A DNA stretch of 64,000 bases, from positions 1-64,000 of the forward strand of contig JAUNHC010000021.1 in NCBI GenBank assembly GCA_030524175.1, written 5' to 3'. Position 1 is the stretch's first letter; each line of letters begins with the position of its first letter. The notes under the pieces were generated by a model. It was given only the letters and a program-made list of their open reading frames with translations. It did not search any database and was not told the DNA's origin. The stretch is from Eubacteriales bacterium. GTDB taxonomy: Bacteria; Bacillota; Clostridia; Lachnospirales; Lachnospiraceae. A program made the translations under genes and the position numbers. Of the stretch, positions 52,131 to 61,912 are shown one piece after another.

Positions 52131-52821
52131 ATCTTTTTAGTGCAGCGTGGATCAACTGCATTTCCTCCTCTATTTCCCTCTTGCGTTTCTCTGCTGCTTC
52201 TCCCGGTGCTGTATCTAATCTGCTTAAAATCTCTTCATGGATCCTTTTTTCTCTCTCCAGGTACATTTTAAGGACAGGATGGCATTTATCCAGAAGAAGC
52301 TTTCCAAATGTCTCTTCCTCTGCCGTCCAGGAAACAAAATCCCCCTCCTGTTTCACAACTTTCATCATAGGATAGAATTTCCCATCCTCAAGTACAATAT
52401 TCTCATCCGCGATTTCCCATCCCTGCCTGCGGATAAACCTGCGGAAACGGGGAATATCCGACTGAGGCTGGAGGATCAGTTCACGGAAACTCTCCCTCTG
52501 CTTCTTGCCGTCTTTCAGGATCCTTTCCATCAAAGGCCCTCCCATTCCGGCAATCACAAGGGTGTTTCCTTCTCCCGGCCTTAAAGCAGCAAGGCCGTCA
52601 GAAAGGCGGGTTTCTATGTACCCCTCAAGCCCATACTGCACAATATGCTCCTGTGCCCTGGACAATGGCCCTGTGCGCACATCCATGGCGATAGCTCCCG
52701 GGATTTTTTTATTTAATAACAGGTACACCGGCAGATATCCATGATCACAGCCCACATCTACCAGCCGGTTCCCTTCTGTCACCATCTCTGCAATGGCAGA
52801 GAGACGTAAGGATAGCTGCAT
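52117..52821 (-). CDS. trmK: tRNA (adenine(22)-N1)-methyltransferase
   Basis: A 234-residue SAM-dependent methyltransferase acting on A22 of tRNA (YqfN). SAM motif LVDVGCDHGYLPVYLL near 20-35, the family motif VIAGMGGPLM near 90-99 and LQPQSDIPRFRRFI near 119-132. AAGGAG precedes the ATG, and the gene is 10 bp behind rpoD. Confidence 0.93.
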   Translation of the reverse strand: MQLSLRLSAIAEMVTEGNRLVDVGCDHGYLPVYLLLNKKIPGAIAMDVRTGPLSRAQEHIVQYGLEGYIETRLSDGLAALRPGEGNTLVIAGMGGPLMERILKDGKKQRESFRELILQPQSDIPRFRRFIRRQGWEIADENIVLEDGKFYPMMKVVKQEGDFVSWTAEEETFGKLLLDKCHPVLKMYLEREKRIHEEILSRLDTAPGEAAEKRKREIEEEMQLIHAALKRYESI

Positions 52822-52831
52822 AACAAACTCC

Positions 52832-53959
52832 TTAATCCAGATAGTCCTTCAGCTTACGGCTGCGGCTTGGATGGCGCAGCTTGCGCAGAGCCTTGGCCTC
52901 AATCTGACGGATACGCTCTCTGGTGACATTAAATTCCTTACCTACCTCTTCCAGAGTTCTGGCACGTCCGTCGTCAAGTCCGAAACGAAGGCGGAGTACC
53001 TTCTGCTCTCTCTCTGTAAGCGTGCCCAGGACCTCAACAAGCTGTTCCTTCAACAGTGTAAAGGCGGCAGCGTCAGCCGGTACCGGCACATTATCATCCT
53101 GGATAAAGTCTCCGAGATGGCTGTCCTCTTCCTCGCCGATGGGCGTTTCCAAAGATACCGGCTCCTGGGAAATTTTAAGGATCTCACGTACCCGGTCCAC
53201 AGACATGTCCATCTCCTCTGCAATCTCTTCCGGGGTAGGTTCACGTCCTAACTCCTGAAGCAGCTGGCGGGAAACACGGATCAGCTTGTTGATCGTCTCC
53301 ACCATATGCACCGGAATACGGATGGTACGGGCCTGATCCGCAATAGCTCTCGTGATCGCCTGACGGATCCACCAGGTAGCATAGGTACTGAATTTGTAGC
53401 CTTTACGATAATCAAATTTCTCAACTGCCTTGATAAGACCTAAGTTTCCTTCCTGGATCAAATCAAGAAACAGCATTCCACGGCCTACATAGCGCTTTGC
53501 AATACTTACCACAAGACGAAGGTTAGCCTCAGCCAGGCGCTTCTTAGCCGCCTCGTTACCCTCTTCCATCTTCTTTGCCAGTTCTATTTCTTCCTCCGCA
53601 GAAAGGAGGCTTACCTTACCGATTTCTTTCAGATACATGCGGACAGGATCCTCGATACTGACACCCTCCGGAACGGACAGATCGATTTTGTCCAGCTCAA
53701 CCTCTTCCTCTTCATCCAGCTTGTCAATGTCCACATCATCATCCAGGATCAGCTCGTCCACGCCGTTATCTGTGATACGCAGCACATCCACACCGCTGGC
53801 CTCCAGAAAATCAAAGACCTTCTCCATCTGCTCCACCTCTAAGGGCTGCTCTTTAAAAAAGTCACTGATCTCCTGGTATTCCAATACATTCTTCTTCTTT
53901 TTCGCAAGTTCCAGAAGTTCTACCAGTTTTTCACTGAATTTACCCATATTCATTTCCAT
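52832..53959 (-). CDS. rpoD: RNA polymerase primary sigma factor
   Basis: A 375-residue sigma-70/sigma-A, the size usual in Firmicutes. A short region 1.1 (to about 80) precedes an acidic linker. Region 1.2 is [21 protein letters not shown], region 2 [27 protein letters not shown] and [14 protein letters not shown], region 4 [19 protein letters not shown] followed by [15 protein letters not shown]. It follows dnaG as in most Gram-positive genomes. Confidence 0.97.
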   Translation of the reverse strand: MEMNMGKFSEKLVELLELAKKKKNVLEYQEISDFFKEQPLEVEQMEKVFDFLEASGVDVLRITDNGVDELILDDDVDIDKLDEEEEVELDKIDLSVPEGVSIEDPVRMYLKEIGKVSLLSAEEEIELAKKMEEGNEAAKKRLAEANLRLVVSIAKRYVGRGMLFLDLIQEGNLGLIKAVEKFDYRKGYKFSTYATWWIRQAITRAIADQARTIRIPVHMVETINKLIRVSRQLLQELGREPTPEEIAEEMDMSVDRVREILKISQEPVSLETPIGEEEDSHLGDFIQDDNVPVPADAAAFTLLKEQLVEVLGTLTEREQKVLRLRFGLDDGRARTLEEVGKEFNVTRERIRQIEAKALRKLRHPSRSRKLKDYLD

Positions 53960-53998
53960 AGGTGCTCTATACCTCCATATAGTGTTTATATTTTATCC

Positions 53999-55792
53999 TT
54001 ATTCAAAAGAAATATGCAATTCCTGCCGTTTTCTTCCAAGGACTTCCAGTTCCTTCTTATCTTTTACTAATTCCTGAAGTCCTGCCATGTCCGTAGGGTC
54101 CCAGTTTCTGTTTCTTTCGGCAAGACTTTCCTCCTTAATGCGCAGCAGTGCATCAGAAAAAGCACGGTCCTGCTCTTCCTTGGTCTCCAGATGGATTGTG
54201 GCATTGAACAGCGAAGCAACCTCTCTCTGCTCTTCACTGTCTGTAAAAGCATTCAGCAACCTGGCCGGATTTATTCCGCCTTCAGCCTGCTGGTCAAACA
54301 GCATCCCTGCCACCTGCCGGTAAAGAGGGACCACGAAATCTGACGGTTTGATATATTTCTCCACTGTGGAGAAAATCCCCGGATAATTCACCAGCCAGGT
54401 AAGCATAAGCTTTTGTGACTTCTCGGCTGCCGACTCCTTCTTCTTTGTCTCAGGGCTGCCGCTTTTCGGCTGTACCCTCCGCTCTGCGGGGGTTCCCTTC
54501 ATCGCCAGTGTATTCACTCGCTTACGCAAATCCTCGTTGCTGATTCCATAGCGGCGGTATTGTTTTACAATGGCCTCAATGTAAAGGTTTCTCTCCAGCT
54601 CATCTGAAAGTTCCAGCAGCATCTGGGCACACCGCTCAAAAAAACGGTTCTGGCCCTGAGGCTCCTCCATAGGAAAATCGCCCTCAGCTATATTCACACG
54701 GAACATAAAACTGTCCATAGCTTCTCCAAGGCGTTGCTCAAAAGCCTCTGCCCCCATGTTTTTAATAAATTCATCAGGATCCTTGTAGGGCTTCAGGCTT
54801 ACCACACGGGAATTCACCCCTGCCTCCCGAAGGATAGGGATCCCCCGTAGAGCTGCCTTGACTCCTGCCTCATCACTGTCGTAAAGGAGCAGGACCTCCT
54901 GAGTGTAGCGCTTCAGCAGGCTGGCATGACCCGACGTAAGAGCAGTTCCCAAGGATGCCACTGCATTGGTGAAACCGGCCTGATGCATGGAAATCACATC
55001 CATATAGCCCTCACAGAGGATCAAATGGTTTTTCCTCGTTGTCCTGGCCACATTCAGGCCGTACAGATTCCGGCTTTTGTCAAAAATCTTCGTCTCAGGG
55101 GAATTCAGATATTTGGGCTTCCCGTCTCCCATGACACGTCCGCCGAATCCGATGACCCGGTTATTTACATCCATGATGGGAAAAATCACCCGGTTCCAGA
55201 ACTTGTCATACATGCCATGACGCTCATCCACACTGAAAAGTCCTGATTCCCGCAGAAGCTCATCGCTGTACTTCTTCCCCTTCAAATATTTGTACAGATC
55301 ATCACTGTACTTATCAGAATAGCCGAGACCGAATTTCTTTATTGTCTCCTCACTCAGCCCTCTTCCTGTGAGATATGCATAAGCGGTACGGCCATTCTCC
55401 CTGCGAAGCTGATAATAAAAATACTGGGCTGCCTGCTTATTGATCTCCAGCAGGGTTGCTTTCCGTTCAGCCTTCTCCCGGGCTTCTTTTGAGTATTCAA
55501 TCTTCGGAAGCTCCACTCCCGACCTCTCGGCCAGATACTGCAGTGCCTCTCCGAAAGTAAAATTTTCATACTCCATGATAAAGTTGAATACATTCCCCCC
55601 TGCGCCGCAGCCGAAGCAATAATACATCTGCTTGGAGGGCGTGACGGAGAATGACGGTGTTTTCTCATTGTGGAAAGGACACAGCCCGAAATAAGAGCTG
55701 CCCTTTCTGTTCAGTTTTACATACTGGGATATCACATCAACAATATCATTTTTCATCCTCACATCTTCAATGATATCGTCCGAATACCGCAT
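53999..55792 (-). CDS. dnaG: DNA primase
   Basis: Makes RNA primers at the replication fork. 597 residues. CHC2 zinc finger near 38-64 (CPFHNEKTPSF through YYCFGCGAGG), catalytic core, Toprim domain with LILCEGYMDVISMHQAG near 260-276 and LLLYDSDEAGVKAALRG, and a C-terminal helicase-binding region. AAAGGAGG precedes the ATG. It lies 39 bp ahead of rpoD and 18 bp after dgt. Confidence 0.96.
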   Translation of the reverse strand: MRYSDDIIEDVRMKNDIVDVISQYVKLNRKGSSYFGLCPFHNEKTPSFSVTPSKQMYYCFGCGAGGNVFNFIMEYENFTFGEALQYLAERSGVELPKIEYSKEAREKAERKATLLEINKQAAQYFYYQLRRENGRTAYAYLTGRGLSEETIKKFGLGYSDKYSDDLYKYLKGKKYSDELLRESGLFSVDERHGMYDKFWNRVIFPIMDVNNRVIGFGGRVMGDGKPKYLNSPETKIFDKSRNLYGLNVARTTRKNHLILCEGYMDVISMHQAGFTNAVASLGTALTSGHASLLKRYTQEVLLLYDSDEAGVKAALRGIPILREAGVNSRVVSLKPYKDPDEFIKNMGAEAFEQRLGEAMDSFMFRVNIAEGDFPMEEPQGQNRFFERCAQMLLELSDELERNLYIEAIVKQYRRYGISNEDLRKRVNTLAMKGTPAERRVQPKSGSPETKKKESAAEKSQKLMLTWLVNYPGIFSTVEKYIKPSDFVVPLYRQVAGMLFDQQAEGGINPARLLNAFTDSEEQREVASLFNATIHLETKEEQDRAFSDALLRIKEESLAERNRNWDPTDMAGLQELVKDKKELEVLGRKRQELHISFE

Positions 55793-55810
55793 GCTGATCC
55801 TCCTTTTCCA

Positions 55811-56821
55811 TCAATAGACCTCCCATGCTCTTGGTATGTAGATTTCCCGGAATTTATCCATGGAATACTGGTCTGTCATACCTGAGAGATAATCACAGAC
55901 TGCCTGTGACTTCTTCTCGCCCTTAAGCACCACCAATTCACGGTATTCCCTGGACATTGCATCAGGATGCTCTATATAATACTCATATAATTCTGTCAGC
56001 ATTTTAATTGCTTTCTGTTCCTCTTTCTTTGCCACCGGATTCTCATAAACATTGCGGAACATAATGGAACGCAGGTCCATCAATGCCTCCTGGATCTCTG
56101 ATGACATCTGTATGGTATCTCTGTCCATGCTGTTTTCGATAATGTCATGGACAAAAGTGTTCAGTCTCTCTCGTGTGGTATAACCCAACAGCATTCTCAA
56201 GGTGATGGGTATATCATCCTCTGTAATGATACCGGCTCTCTGGGCATCATCCATATCGTGGTGGATATAGGCGATCTTGTCTGAAAAGCGTACCACCTGC
56301 CCTTCCAGAGTAGACGGCCTTCCGCTGGTGCGGTGGTTAAGGATTCCGTCACGCACTTCCCATGTGAGGTTAAGTCCCTCTCCGTCTTTCTCCAGAACCT
56401 GTACAACCCGGATACTCTGTTTATAGTGGGCAAACCCATCCGGATGTACTCTGTCCAAAGCCCGCTCTCCGGCGTGGCCAAAAGGTGTATGGCCTAAATC
56501 ATGCCCCAGCGCAATTGCCTCCACCAAATCTTCATTCAGACGCAATGCCTTGGCGATCGTGCGGGCAATCTGTGACACTTCCAGGGTGTGGGTCAAACGG
56601 TTTCTGTAATGGTCTCCCTGCGGCGCCAGGAACACCTGTGTCTTATCTTTCAGACGCCTGAACGCTTTACAGTGCAGAATCCTGTCCCTGTCCCTCTGAT
56701 ATGCCGTCCGCACATCGCACTCCTCCTCCGGCCTGTCCCGGCCTTTAGAATCGCCGCTGTGAGCGGCATAAGGACTCAGAAGCTCCATTTCCCTTAATTC
56801 CATGCTCTCCCGTATATTCAT
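55811..56821 (-). CDS. dgt: dGTPase-like HD-domain phosphohydrolase
   Basis: A 336-residue protein of the deoxyguanosinetriphosphate triphosphohydrolase-like class. HD metal motif ALGHDLGHTPFGHAGE near 101-116, with RNRLTHTLEVSQIARTIA before it and VRFSDKIAYIHHDMDDA near 177-193. It hydrolyses dNTPs to the nucleoside and triphosphate; substrate preference is not evident. The ATG at 56821 is 8 bp after GGAGG; one at 56836 lies on the wrong side of that site. It heads the dgt-dnaG-rpoD-trmK-nif3-kinase run. Confidence 0.9.
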   Translation of the reverse strand: MNIRESMELREMELLSPYAAHSGDSKGRDRPEEECDVRTAYQRDRDRILHCKAFRRLKDKTQVFLAPQGDHYRNRLTHTLEVSQIARTIAKALRLNEDLVEAIALGHDLGHTPFGHAGERALDRVHPDGFAHYKQSIRVVQVLEKDGEGLNLTWEVRDGILNHRTSGRPSTLEGQVVRFSDKIAYIHHDMDDAQRAGIITEDDIPITLRMLLGYTTRERLNTFVHDIIENSMDRDTIQMSSEIQEALMDLRSIMFRNVYENPVAKKEEQKAIKMLTELYEYYIEHPDAMSREYRELVVLKGEKKSQAVCDYLSGMTDQYSMDKFREIYIPRAWEVY

Positions 56822-56942
56822 AGGCAATTCCTCCACAGACTGACAAAATACCTCTTATTAATTATATTCTACACAAAATTTCAAATTCCTCTTTTTTTCA
56901 AAAAAATGTTGAAAATTTTTTTAACTTTTTTTCGAAAAGGTG

Positions 56943-56971
56943 TTGACTTTCTATTTTACATTTGATATACT
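56943..56971 (+). promoter_or_regulatory. Strong promoter of tRNA-Leu
   Basis: TTGACT (56943-56948), 17-bp spacer, TATACT (56966-56971), about 42 bp before the mature tRNA 5' end. Confidence 0.85.
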
Positions 56972-57019
56972 ACCACTTGTCGCGAGGGAGAAACGAAAGA
57001 ATCCTACGAAATGCGATAT

Positions 57020-57104
57020 GCGGAAGTGTCGGAACTGGCAGACGAGCAAGACTAAGGATCTTGTGAGCAATGCGCTCGTGTGGGTTCAAGTCCCATCTTC
57101 CGCA
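57020..57104 (+). tRNA. tRNA-Leu, anticodon AAG
   Basis: An 85-nt class II tRNA. Acceptor GCGGAAG pairs with CTTCCGC, discriminator A. D-arm TCG/CGA around GAACTGGCAGA. Anticodon stem CAAGA/TCTTG encloses CTAAGGA, so positions 34-36 are AAG. The long variable arm is GAGC/GCTC-like, and the T-arm GGGTTCAAGTCCC. CCA is not encoded. A34 would be deaminated to inosine, reading CUU and possibly CUC/CUA. It forms a single-gene unit with its own promoter and terminator. Confidence 0.95.
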
Positions 57105-57109
57105 TGATA

Positions 57110-57150
57110 AACCTTGATTTACAGTAATCCTGTGAATCAAGGTTTTTTTA
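57110..57150 (+). terminator. Terminator of tRNA-Leu
   Basis: AACCTTGATT and AATCAAGGTT pair over 10 bp with inner ACAG/CTGT pairing, followed by a TTTTTTT run that starts at the stem end. Confidence 0.9.
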
Positions 57151-57228
57151 ATTCAACAGGAAAATACATCTTCTCTTTCACGCACGTATTGACGAAATCC
57201 GCCATCGTGAGGAAAACCATAAAACAAA

Positions 57229-57275
57229 CACAGCCTGTAGAATCCGGCGCAAATACGTCTGTTCTACAGGCTGTG
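57229..57275 (-). terminator. Terminator of the peptidoglycan-binding protein gene
   Basis: CACAGCCTGTAGAA and TTCTACAGGCTGTG form a perfect 14-bp stem. On the minus strand it is followed by TTTGTTTT; on the plus strand by TTCTTTTT, so it may also stop plus-strand readthrough. Confidence 0.8.
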
Positions 57276-57281
57276 TTCTTT

Positions 57282-58556
57282 TTAATTTAACTCTGCGATC
57301 CTGCTGACACCCACATAAATTTCCTGGATCTTATACCAGGTAGGGTAATCCACAATACCTGTGACAGGCAGACCGAAAATATTCTGAAATGTACGCACGG
57401 CCTCTTTCGTACCTTCGCCAAAGATACCGTCAACTGCAATCTGAGGAAGGGCAGGATACGCTCCTGCGATCACATTAAGCTGCTCCTGCATCTGTCTTAC
57501 CTTATCCCCTGTAGCACCGATATCCAGGTCATATCCAGGCCAGGATGACGGTACGCCCGATACCTCTTCTGCCACATTGATATACATATCATTGCCGTAA
57601 TAATACCGTAGAATCTCTATGGGCGAGTATCCCTGATCCCCCAGGGATTTGCTTCCCCACTGGGTCATCCATCCCCTGTCTCTGCACTGAACCTGACGTC
57701 CGTCGCAGTATTGTGTCAGAATAGGCTGGCGCACATTGGGTCTGGAAAGATAATTCTCAAATAATTCATCAACAACGCGGTCAATGGTGTCGAAAACATT
57801 TCTGCCATAAATCCATTTATGGTCATAAGCAGTAGAGGATGTGATCGTGAAATCATATCCCTTGTTCCTGTACCATTCTGTATAAACCCTGTTTAATGTA
57901 AAAGACATGATAGCCAACACATTCGCCCTGATGGTATCGTCCGGCCATGTGGCATATATCTCGCTGCTTGCAACATTCTTAATATAGTCCCTGTATCTCA
58001 CATAATAATTAGAGGCCGAATTATCCCCCACAGGACCATCGTGGACGATCACATACTCAGGAATGACTACCCTGCTTAAGACGATTTCCCCGCTCTCATC
58101 CATGGGTTTGATCTCCGCCTCTTCAATCTTCGGCGGATAATTATAAAATAGGGTATGAGGCGGGATAACAACCCTCTGGTAGCTTTCCGGTGACTCCGGC
58201 CTGGGACGCAGCAAGGCGGGCTGCCAGGCAAGCACCTCGGGCAGCACCTCTGTGCCTGCCACTTCTTTAGGCTCATAGCCCTCCGCTGTAACCTGCACTG
58301 TATATTCTGAATATGGCTGCTCTTCCACAGGCTCCATACTGTACTCCAGGGGCGGAGCTTTAAGGTCCAGCACCGGAGTCTGCCCTGAAGAATCTGTTCT
58401 TACTTCTTCCAGCACACTGCCCGGATCCCCTGTATAAGAAATCTGCACCAGGGCATTTTCCACCGGACGGTTATCATCACTGTTCAGCACTGTGACCTGC
58501 AGCCTTCCCCGGTCTACGTTTTCCTGCTGGGCACGTATCTTTCCATATGGATACAT
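57282..58556 (-). CDS. SpoIID-like / peptidoglycan-binding domain protein
   Basis: A 424-residue protein. About 15-100 resembles a carboxypeptidase-regulatory-like beta domain (GRLQVTVLNSDDNRPVENAL). The middle (about 185-330) resembles the SpoIID/LytB amidase-enhancer region (YRDYIKNVASSEIYATWPDD, and TQYCDGRQVQCRDRGWMTQWG). A PG_binding_1 domain ends the protein (GATGDKVRQMQEQLN, then VDGIFGEGTKEAVRTFQ). No signal peptide is seen. The start at 58556 (MYPYGKIRAQ) has AAGGGG 6 bp upstream. By domains it may act on spore or cell-wall peptidoglycan; the exact role is unknown. Confidence 0.75.
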   Translation of the reverse strand: MYPYGKIRAQQENVDRGRLQVTVLNSDDNRPVENALVQISYTGDPGSVLEEVRTDSSGQTPVLDLKAPPLEYSMEPVEEQPYSEYTVQVTAEGYEPKEVAGTEVLPEVLAWQPALLRPRPESPESYQRVVIPPHTLFYNYPPKIEEAEIKPMDESGEIVLSRVVIPEYVIVHDGPVGDNSASNYYVRYRDYIKNVASSEIYATWPDDTIRANVLAIMSFTLNRVYTEWYRNKGYDFTITSSTAYDHKWIYGRNVFDTIDRVVDELFENYLSRPNVRQPILTQYCDGRQVQCRDRGWMTQWGSKSLGDQGYSPIEILRYYYGNDMYINVAEEVSGVPSSWPGYDLDIGATGDKVRQMQEQLNVIAGAYPALPQIAVDGIFGEGTKEAVRTFQNIFGLPVTGIVDYPTWYKIQEIYVGVSRIAELN

Positions 58557-58633
58557 ATAATTCCCCTTCAATTGCTCTCATAGGATTCTATGCATCTTAT
58601 TTATGTCTCATGCGGAATGTTTTAACTGTTCCA

Positions 58634-59920
58634 TCAGAAAATTTTTAAAATATCATTGTACATTACAACTACCATTAGGACCATGAGAAGCATCAGACCG
58701 GCAAAATGGATCATGCCTTCCAGCTCACGGTTCACAGGTTTCCTGCGCACAGCCTCCACGATCAAAAAGACCAGACGGCCGCCGTCCAAAGCAGGGAAAG
58801 GAAGCAGATTCATCACACCCAGGTTCGCTGACAGCAGAACCACCATATTCAGCATATTCATCCACACCATCATGGTTCCTTCACTTTTGCTCTGTTCATA
58901 AGTCTGGCCAATTGCATCCACCACGCCCACAGGCCCGCTTAAATCTTTTACTCCCAGACCGCCGGTAATGAGTTCTTTCAGGCTTAAAACAGTAGTGCGT
59001 ATCATGTATTTCACTTCAACGGCACCGTACTTCAGAATGTCCAGACCTTCCGCTTTTACACAGCCCACATTGTAAGCAAACCCCAGCTGAGGCGTGCGAT
59101 ATTCCCTGGGAGTGATCTCAGTCTCATATTCTAATCCATCACGCATATAAGTAATCTTCACCGGCACATCTGACAAAGGGTTGGCAGAAATGTATTTCTC
59201 ATATGCATCTCCATCCTTAATTTGCACACCATTTATGGATGTGATCACATCTCCCGCCTTTACCCCTGCATCTGCCAGGGGCATTCCTTCAATAAGGGAT
59301 TCCACTTCCATGGACTGTGCATCCTTGCGGTTAAACCCTAAAAGATAACGGACATTAATATCTGGTGTATAGGAAATTTCCTGTTTCTTACCGTCACGCT
59401 CTATTGTAAGATGAACCGGCTCCTCTGTCAGTTCGTTCAGGAATGTATATACATATAAATCTTTTCCCAGATCAATATGATACCCCTGATATTCTGTGAT
59501 CATATCTCCCGCTTTTAACCCTGCAGCCTCTGCCTGGGAGCCCTTCTGGACCTCCATGATTTCCGGAGGTTCATAGCCCACAAAGGCAACGATTATCACA
59601 GCGATGACAAAAGCAAGAATAAAGTTGAAAATCGGGCCTGCTGCCACGACTGATATTCTTCCCCATACAGGCGCAGAATTAAAGGTACCGGGTTTTTCAT
59701 CCTCCCCGGTATCTTCTCCCAGCATGGCGCAGGAGCCGCCGATGGGAAATACCTTTATAGAATAGCGGGTACCGTTTTTTTCAGTACTCACCAGTCTTGG
59801 TCCCATTCCCAGAGAAAATTCCGTCACCACAATACCGTTCTTCTTTGCCAAAAGGAAATGCCCCAGCTCATGAAACAGAATCACCGCACTGAATATCAAA
59901 ATTGCAATAATTATTTTCAA
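58634..59920 (-). CDS. rseP: RIP zinc metalloprotease RseP
   Basis: A membrane-embedded site-2 protease that cuts anti-sigma factors or signal-peptide remnants. 428 residues. HELGH zinc motif near 17-21 in the first membrane segment, two PDZ domains (about 115-185 and 195-270), and LPFPALDGGRLVF near 380-392 with the third zinc ligand. The only plausible start is a TTG at 59920 (then KIIIAILIFSAVILFHELGH), one base after the dxr stop, with CAGGTGG inside the end of dxr. The rare start and tight junction imply translational coupling. Confidence 0.93.
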   Translation of the reverse strand: MKIIIAILIFSAVILFHELGHFLLAKKNGIVVTEFSLGMGPRLVSTEKNGTRYSIKVFPIGGSCAMLGEDTGEDEKPGTFNSAPVWGRISVVAAGPIFNFILAFVIAVIIVAFVGYEPPEIMEVQKGSQAEAAGLKAGDMITEYQGYHIDLGKDLYVYTFLNELTEEPVHLTIERDGKKQEISYTPDINVRYLLGFNRKDAQSMEVESLIEGMPLADAGVKAGDVITSINGVQIKDGDAYEKYISANPLSDVPVKITYMRDGLEYETEITPREYRTPQLGFAYNVGCVKAEGLDILKYGAVEVKYMIRTTVLSLKELITGGLGVKDLSGPVGVVDAIGQTYEQSKSEGTMMVWMNMLNMVVLLSANLGVMNLLPFPALDGGRLVFLIVEAVRRKPVNRELEGMIHFAGLMLLMVLMVVVMYNDILKIF

Positions 59921-59921
59921 T

Positions 59922-61064
59922 TTACCACCTGCTTTCAATCCATTGATAAGTCTCTTTTTCTACTGCCAGGATCTCCTCCAGGCCAGGCTTTTCAATAATA
60001 GTATGTCTGCCCATAGACTGCCCGATAATTTCATAAATATCCAGAAAACCAATCTTCTCCTGCAAAAATTTTCTTACTGCCAGCTCGTTAGCAGCGTTGA
60101 AAACTGTGGGCATACTGCCGCCCCTTTCAGCCGCATCCATAGCCATAGGCAGTCCCTGAAAGGTTTCCATATCCGGTTCTTCAAATGTTATTTGTCTTAA
60201 TTTTGCGAAATCAAGGCGCTCTCCGTCAAGGAATCTTCTGTGGGGATAATACAGAGCATATTGGATCGGAAGACGCATATCCGGCGTGCCAAGCTGTGCC
60301 ATGATCCCTCCGTCCTTAAATTCCACCATGGAATGAATGATACTTTGAGGCTGGACCACCACCTGAATATGATCAAGCTCCATCCCAAAAAGCCATTTGG
60401 CTTCCATGACCTCCAGTCCCTTATTTACAAGGGTAGCTGAATCTACTGTGATCTTCTGTCCCATCACCCAGTTAGGATGCCTGAGAGTGTCTGCCAGGGT
60501 AACATTCACAAGCTCTTCCCTCTTTTTTCCCCGGAAAGGACCGCCGGAGGCTGTGATCAACAGCTTATGTATCTCTTCTTTATACTCTCCGTGGAGAGCC
60601 TGAAAAATCGCACTGTGCTCACTGTCCACCGGAAGGATCCGGACACCGCACTCCTCTGCCAAAGGCATAATAAGGTGTCCTGCTGTGACAAGAGTCTCCT
60701 TATTTGCAAGGGCTATATCCTTTCCTGAGCGAATCGCCTCCATAGTAGGGCGGATACCGATCATGCCGACAATAGCTGTCACAAGGATCTCTGTTTCCTC
60801 CATACGGGCGAGCTCTAACAGGCCATCCATGCCGCTTACCACCCTGGTCTTCGTATCCTGGATACGCACAGCCAAATCCCTGGCCGCATCTTCCTTCCAC
60901 ACCGCCACGAGTTTTGGCGAGAATTCTCTCACCTGACTCTCAAGTTTTTCCACATTACTGCCTGCACTGATCCCCAGTACCTGCAGATCCTTGTTTGCCC
61001 GTACCACATCCAGAGTCTGCGTTCCGATAGACCCCGTAGAGCCTAATATTGCTATTTTCTTCAT
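59922..61064 (-). CDS. dxr: 1-deoxy-D-xylulose-5-phosphate reductoisomerase
   Basis: Converts DXP to MEP in the non-mevalonate isoprenoid pathway with NADPH. 380 residues. NADP loop GSTGSIGTQTLDV near 8-20, LANKETLVTAG near 120-130, DSEHSAIFQAL near 147-157 (metal and substrate), and SGGPFRG near 175-181. The ribosome site is AAAGGA. Upstream of rseP and downstream of cdsA and uppS, as usual. Confidence 0.96.
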   Translation of the reverse strand: MKKIAILGSTGSIGTQTLDVVRANKDLQVLGISAGSNVEKLESQVREFSPKLVAVWKEDAARDLAVRIQDTKTRVVSGMDGLLELARMEETEILVTAIVGMIGIRPTMEAIRSGKDIALANKETLVTAGHLIMPLAEECGVRILPVDSEHSAIFQALHGEYKEEIHKLLITASGGPFRGKKREELVNVTLADTLRHPNWVMGQKITVDSATLVNKGLEVMEAKWLFGMELDHIQVVVQPQSIIHSMVEFKDGGIMAQLGTPDMRLPIQYALYYPHRRFLDGERLDFAKLRQITFEEPDMETFQGLPMAMDAAERGGSMPTVFNAANELAVRKFLQEKIGFLDIYEIIGQSMGRHTIIEKPGLEEILAVEKETYQWIESRW

Positions 61065-61115
61065 GATAAATCCTTTCTTTGATAACTATACGGCAAAATC
61101 CCGCCTGCCCGGATC

Positions 61116-61910
61116 TCACACTCCGAACACCATCTTCGCCAGAAAATAAATTACCGGCGCTGTAAAAATAACACTGTCAAAACGGTCCAATATTCCTCCA
61201 TGTCCCGGAATCAGTTTTCCATAATCTTTAATCCCTTGATTTCTCTTGACTGCAGAGGCCGCCAAATCACCTATCATGGAAATCAACGCACCTACTGCAC
61301 AGATAATGGCATATTCTGTCATTATCCCTCCAGTAGCCGCTGCATAGGCAACACCCAGAAGCGCCGCACCCACAACGCCTCCCACTGCACCTTCCACTGA
61401 TTTCTTCGGGCTGAGTACAGGCGCCATCTTATGTTTTCCTATGAGTACGCCCACACAGTAAGCACAGGTGTCACAGCCCCAGGAACAGAGAAATATGAGC
61501 CAAACCAGAAACTTACCCTGGGGAAGATTTCTGGTAAGATAAATGAAGGACAGCATCACTGCCACATAAGCTACTCCGAAAAAGGAGGCCATTATCTGAT
61601 TGGCATTGTATTTCGGATAGGAAAATACATACACAAACATCAGAATCACAAGCGATGCCAGAATTGCCATAGTTCCGTATTTTTCGAAATCAACCAGTAC
61701 AGCGGCATAGTACAGTATTGCACCTGCATAACCTGCAATTTCAAGGGAATTAAAGCCCCCGTCACGCACTTTCATGGCGCTGTTAAGCTCCTGCATTCCG
61801 ATCAGAGAGATGCACAGCAGTGTAAAAAACAGTACATAGCCTCCGCTTATGATCGTCAGCAACGCAGCAGCCACCAACAGGATTCCGCTTAAGAGCCTTG
61901 TCTTAAACAT
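61116..61910 (-). CDS. cdsA: Phosphatidate cytidylyltransferase
   Basis: Makes CDP-diacylglycerol from phosphatidate and CTP. 264 residues, about eight membrane segments. The CDS signature runs from SMIGDLAASAVKRNQGIKDY near 213 through GHGGILDRFDSVIF. KMAPVLSPKKSVEGAVGG near 153-170 is also conserved. Starts two bases after the uppS stop, with AAAGGGGG. Confidence 0.95.
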   Translation of the reverse strand: MFKTRLLSGILLVAAALLTIISGGYVLFFTLLCISLIGMQELNSAMKVRDGGFNSLEIAGYAGAILYYAAVLVDFEKYGTMAILASLVILMFVYVFSYPKYNANQIMASFFGVAYVAVMLSFIYLTRNLPQGKFLVWLIFLCSWGCDTCAYCVGVLIGKHKMAPVLSPKKSVEGAVGGVVGAALLGVAYAAATGGIMTEYAIICAVGALISMIGDLAASAVKRNQGIKDYGKLIPGHGGILDRFDSVIFTAPVIYFLAKMVFGV

Positions 61911-61912
61911 CT

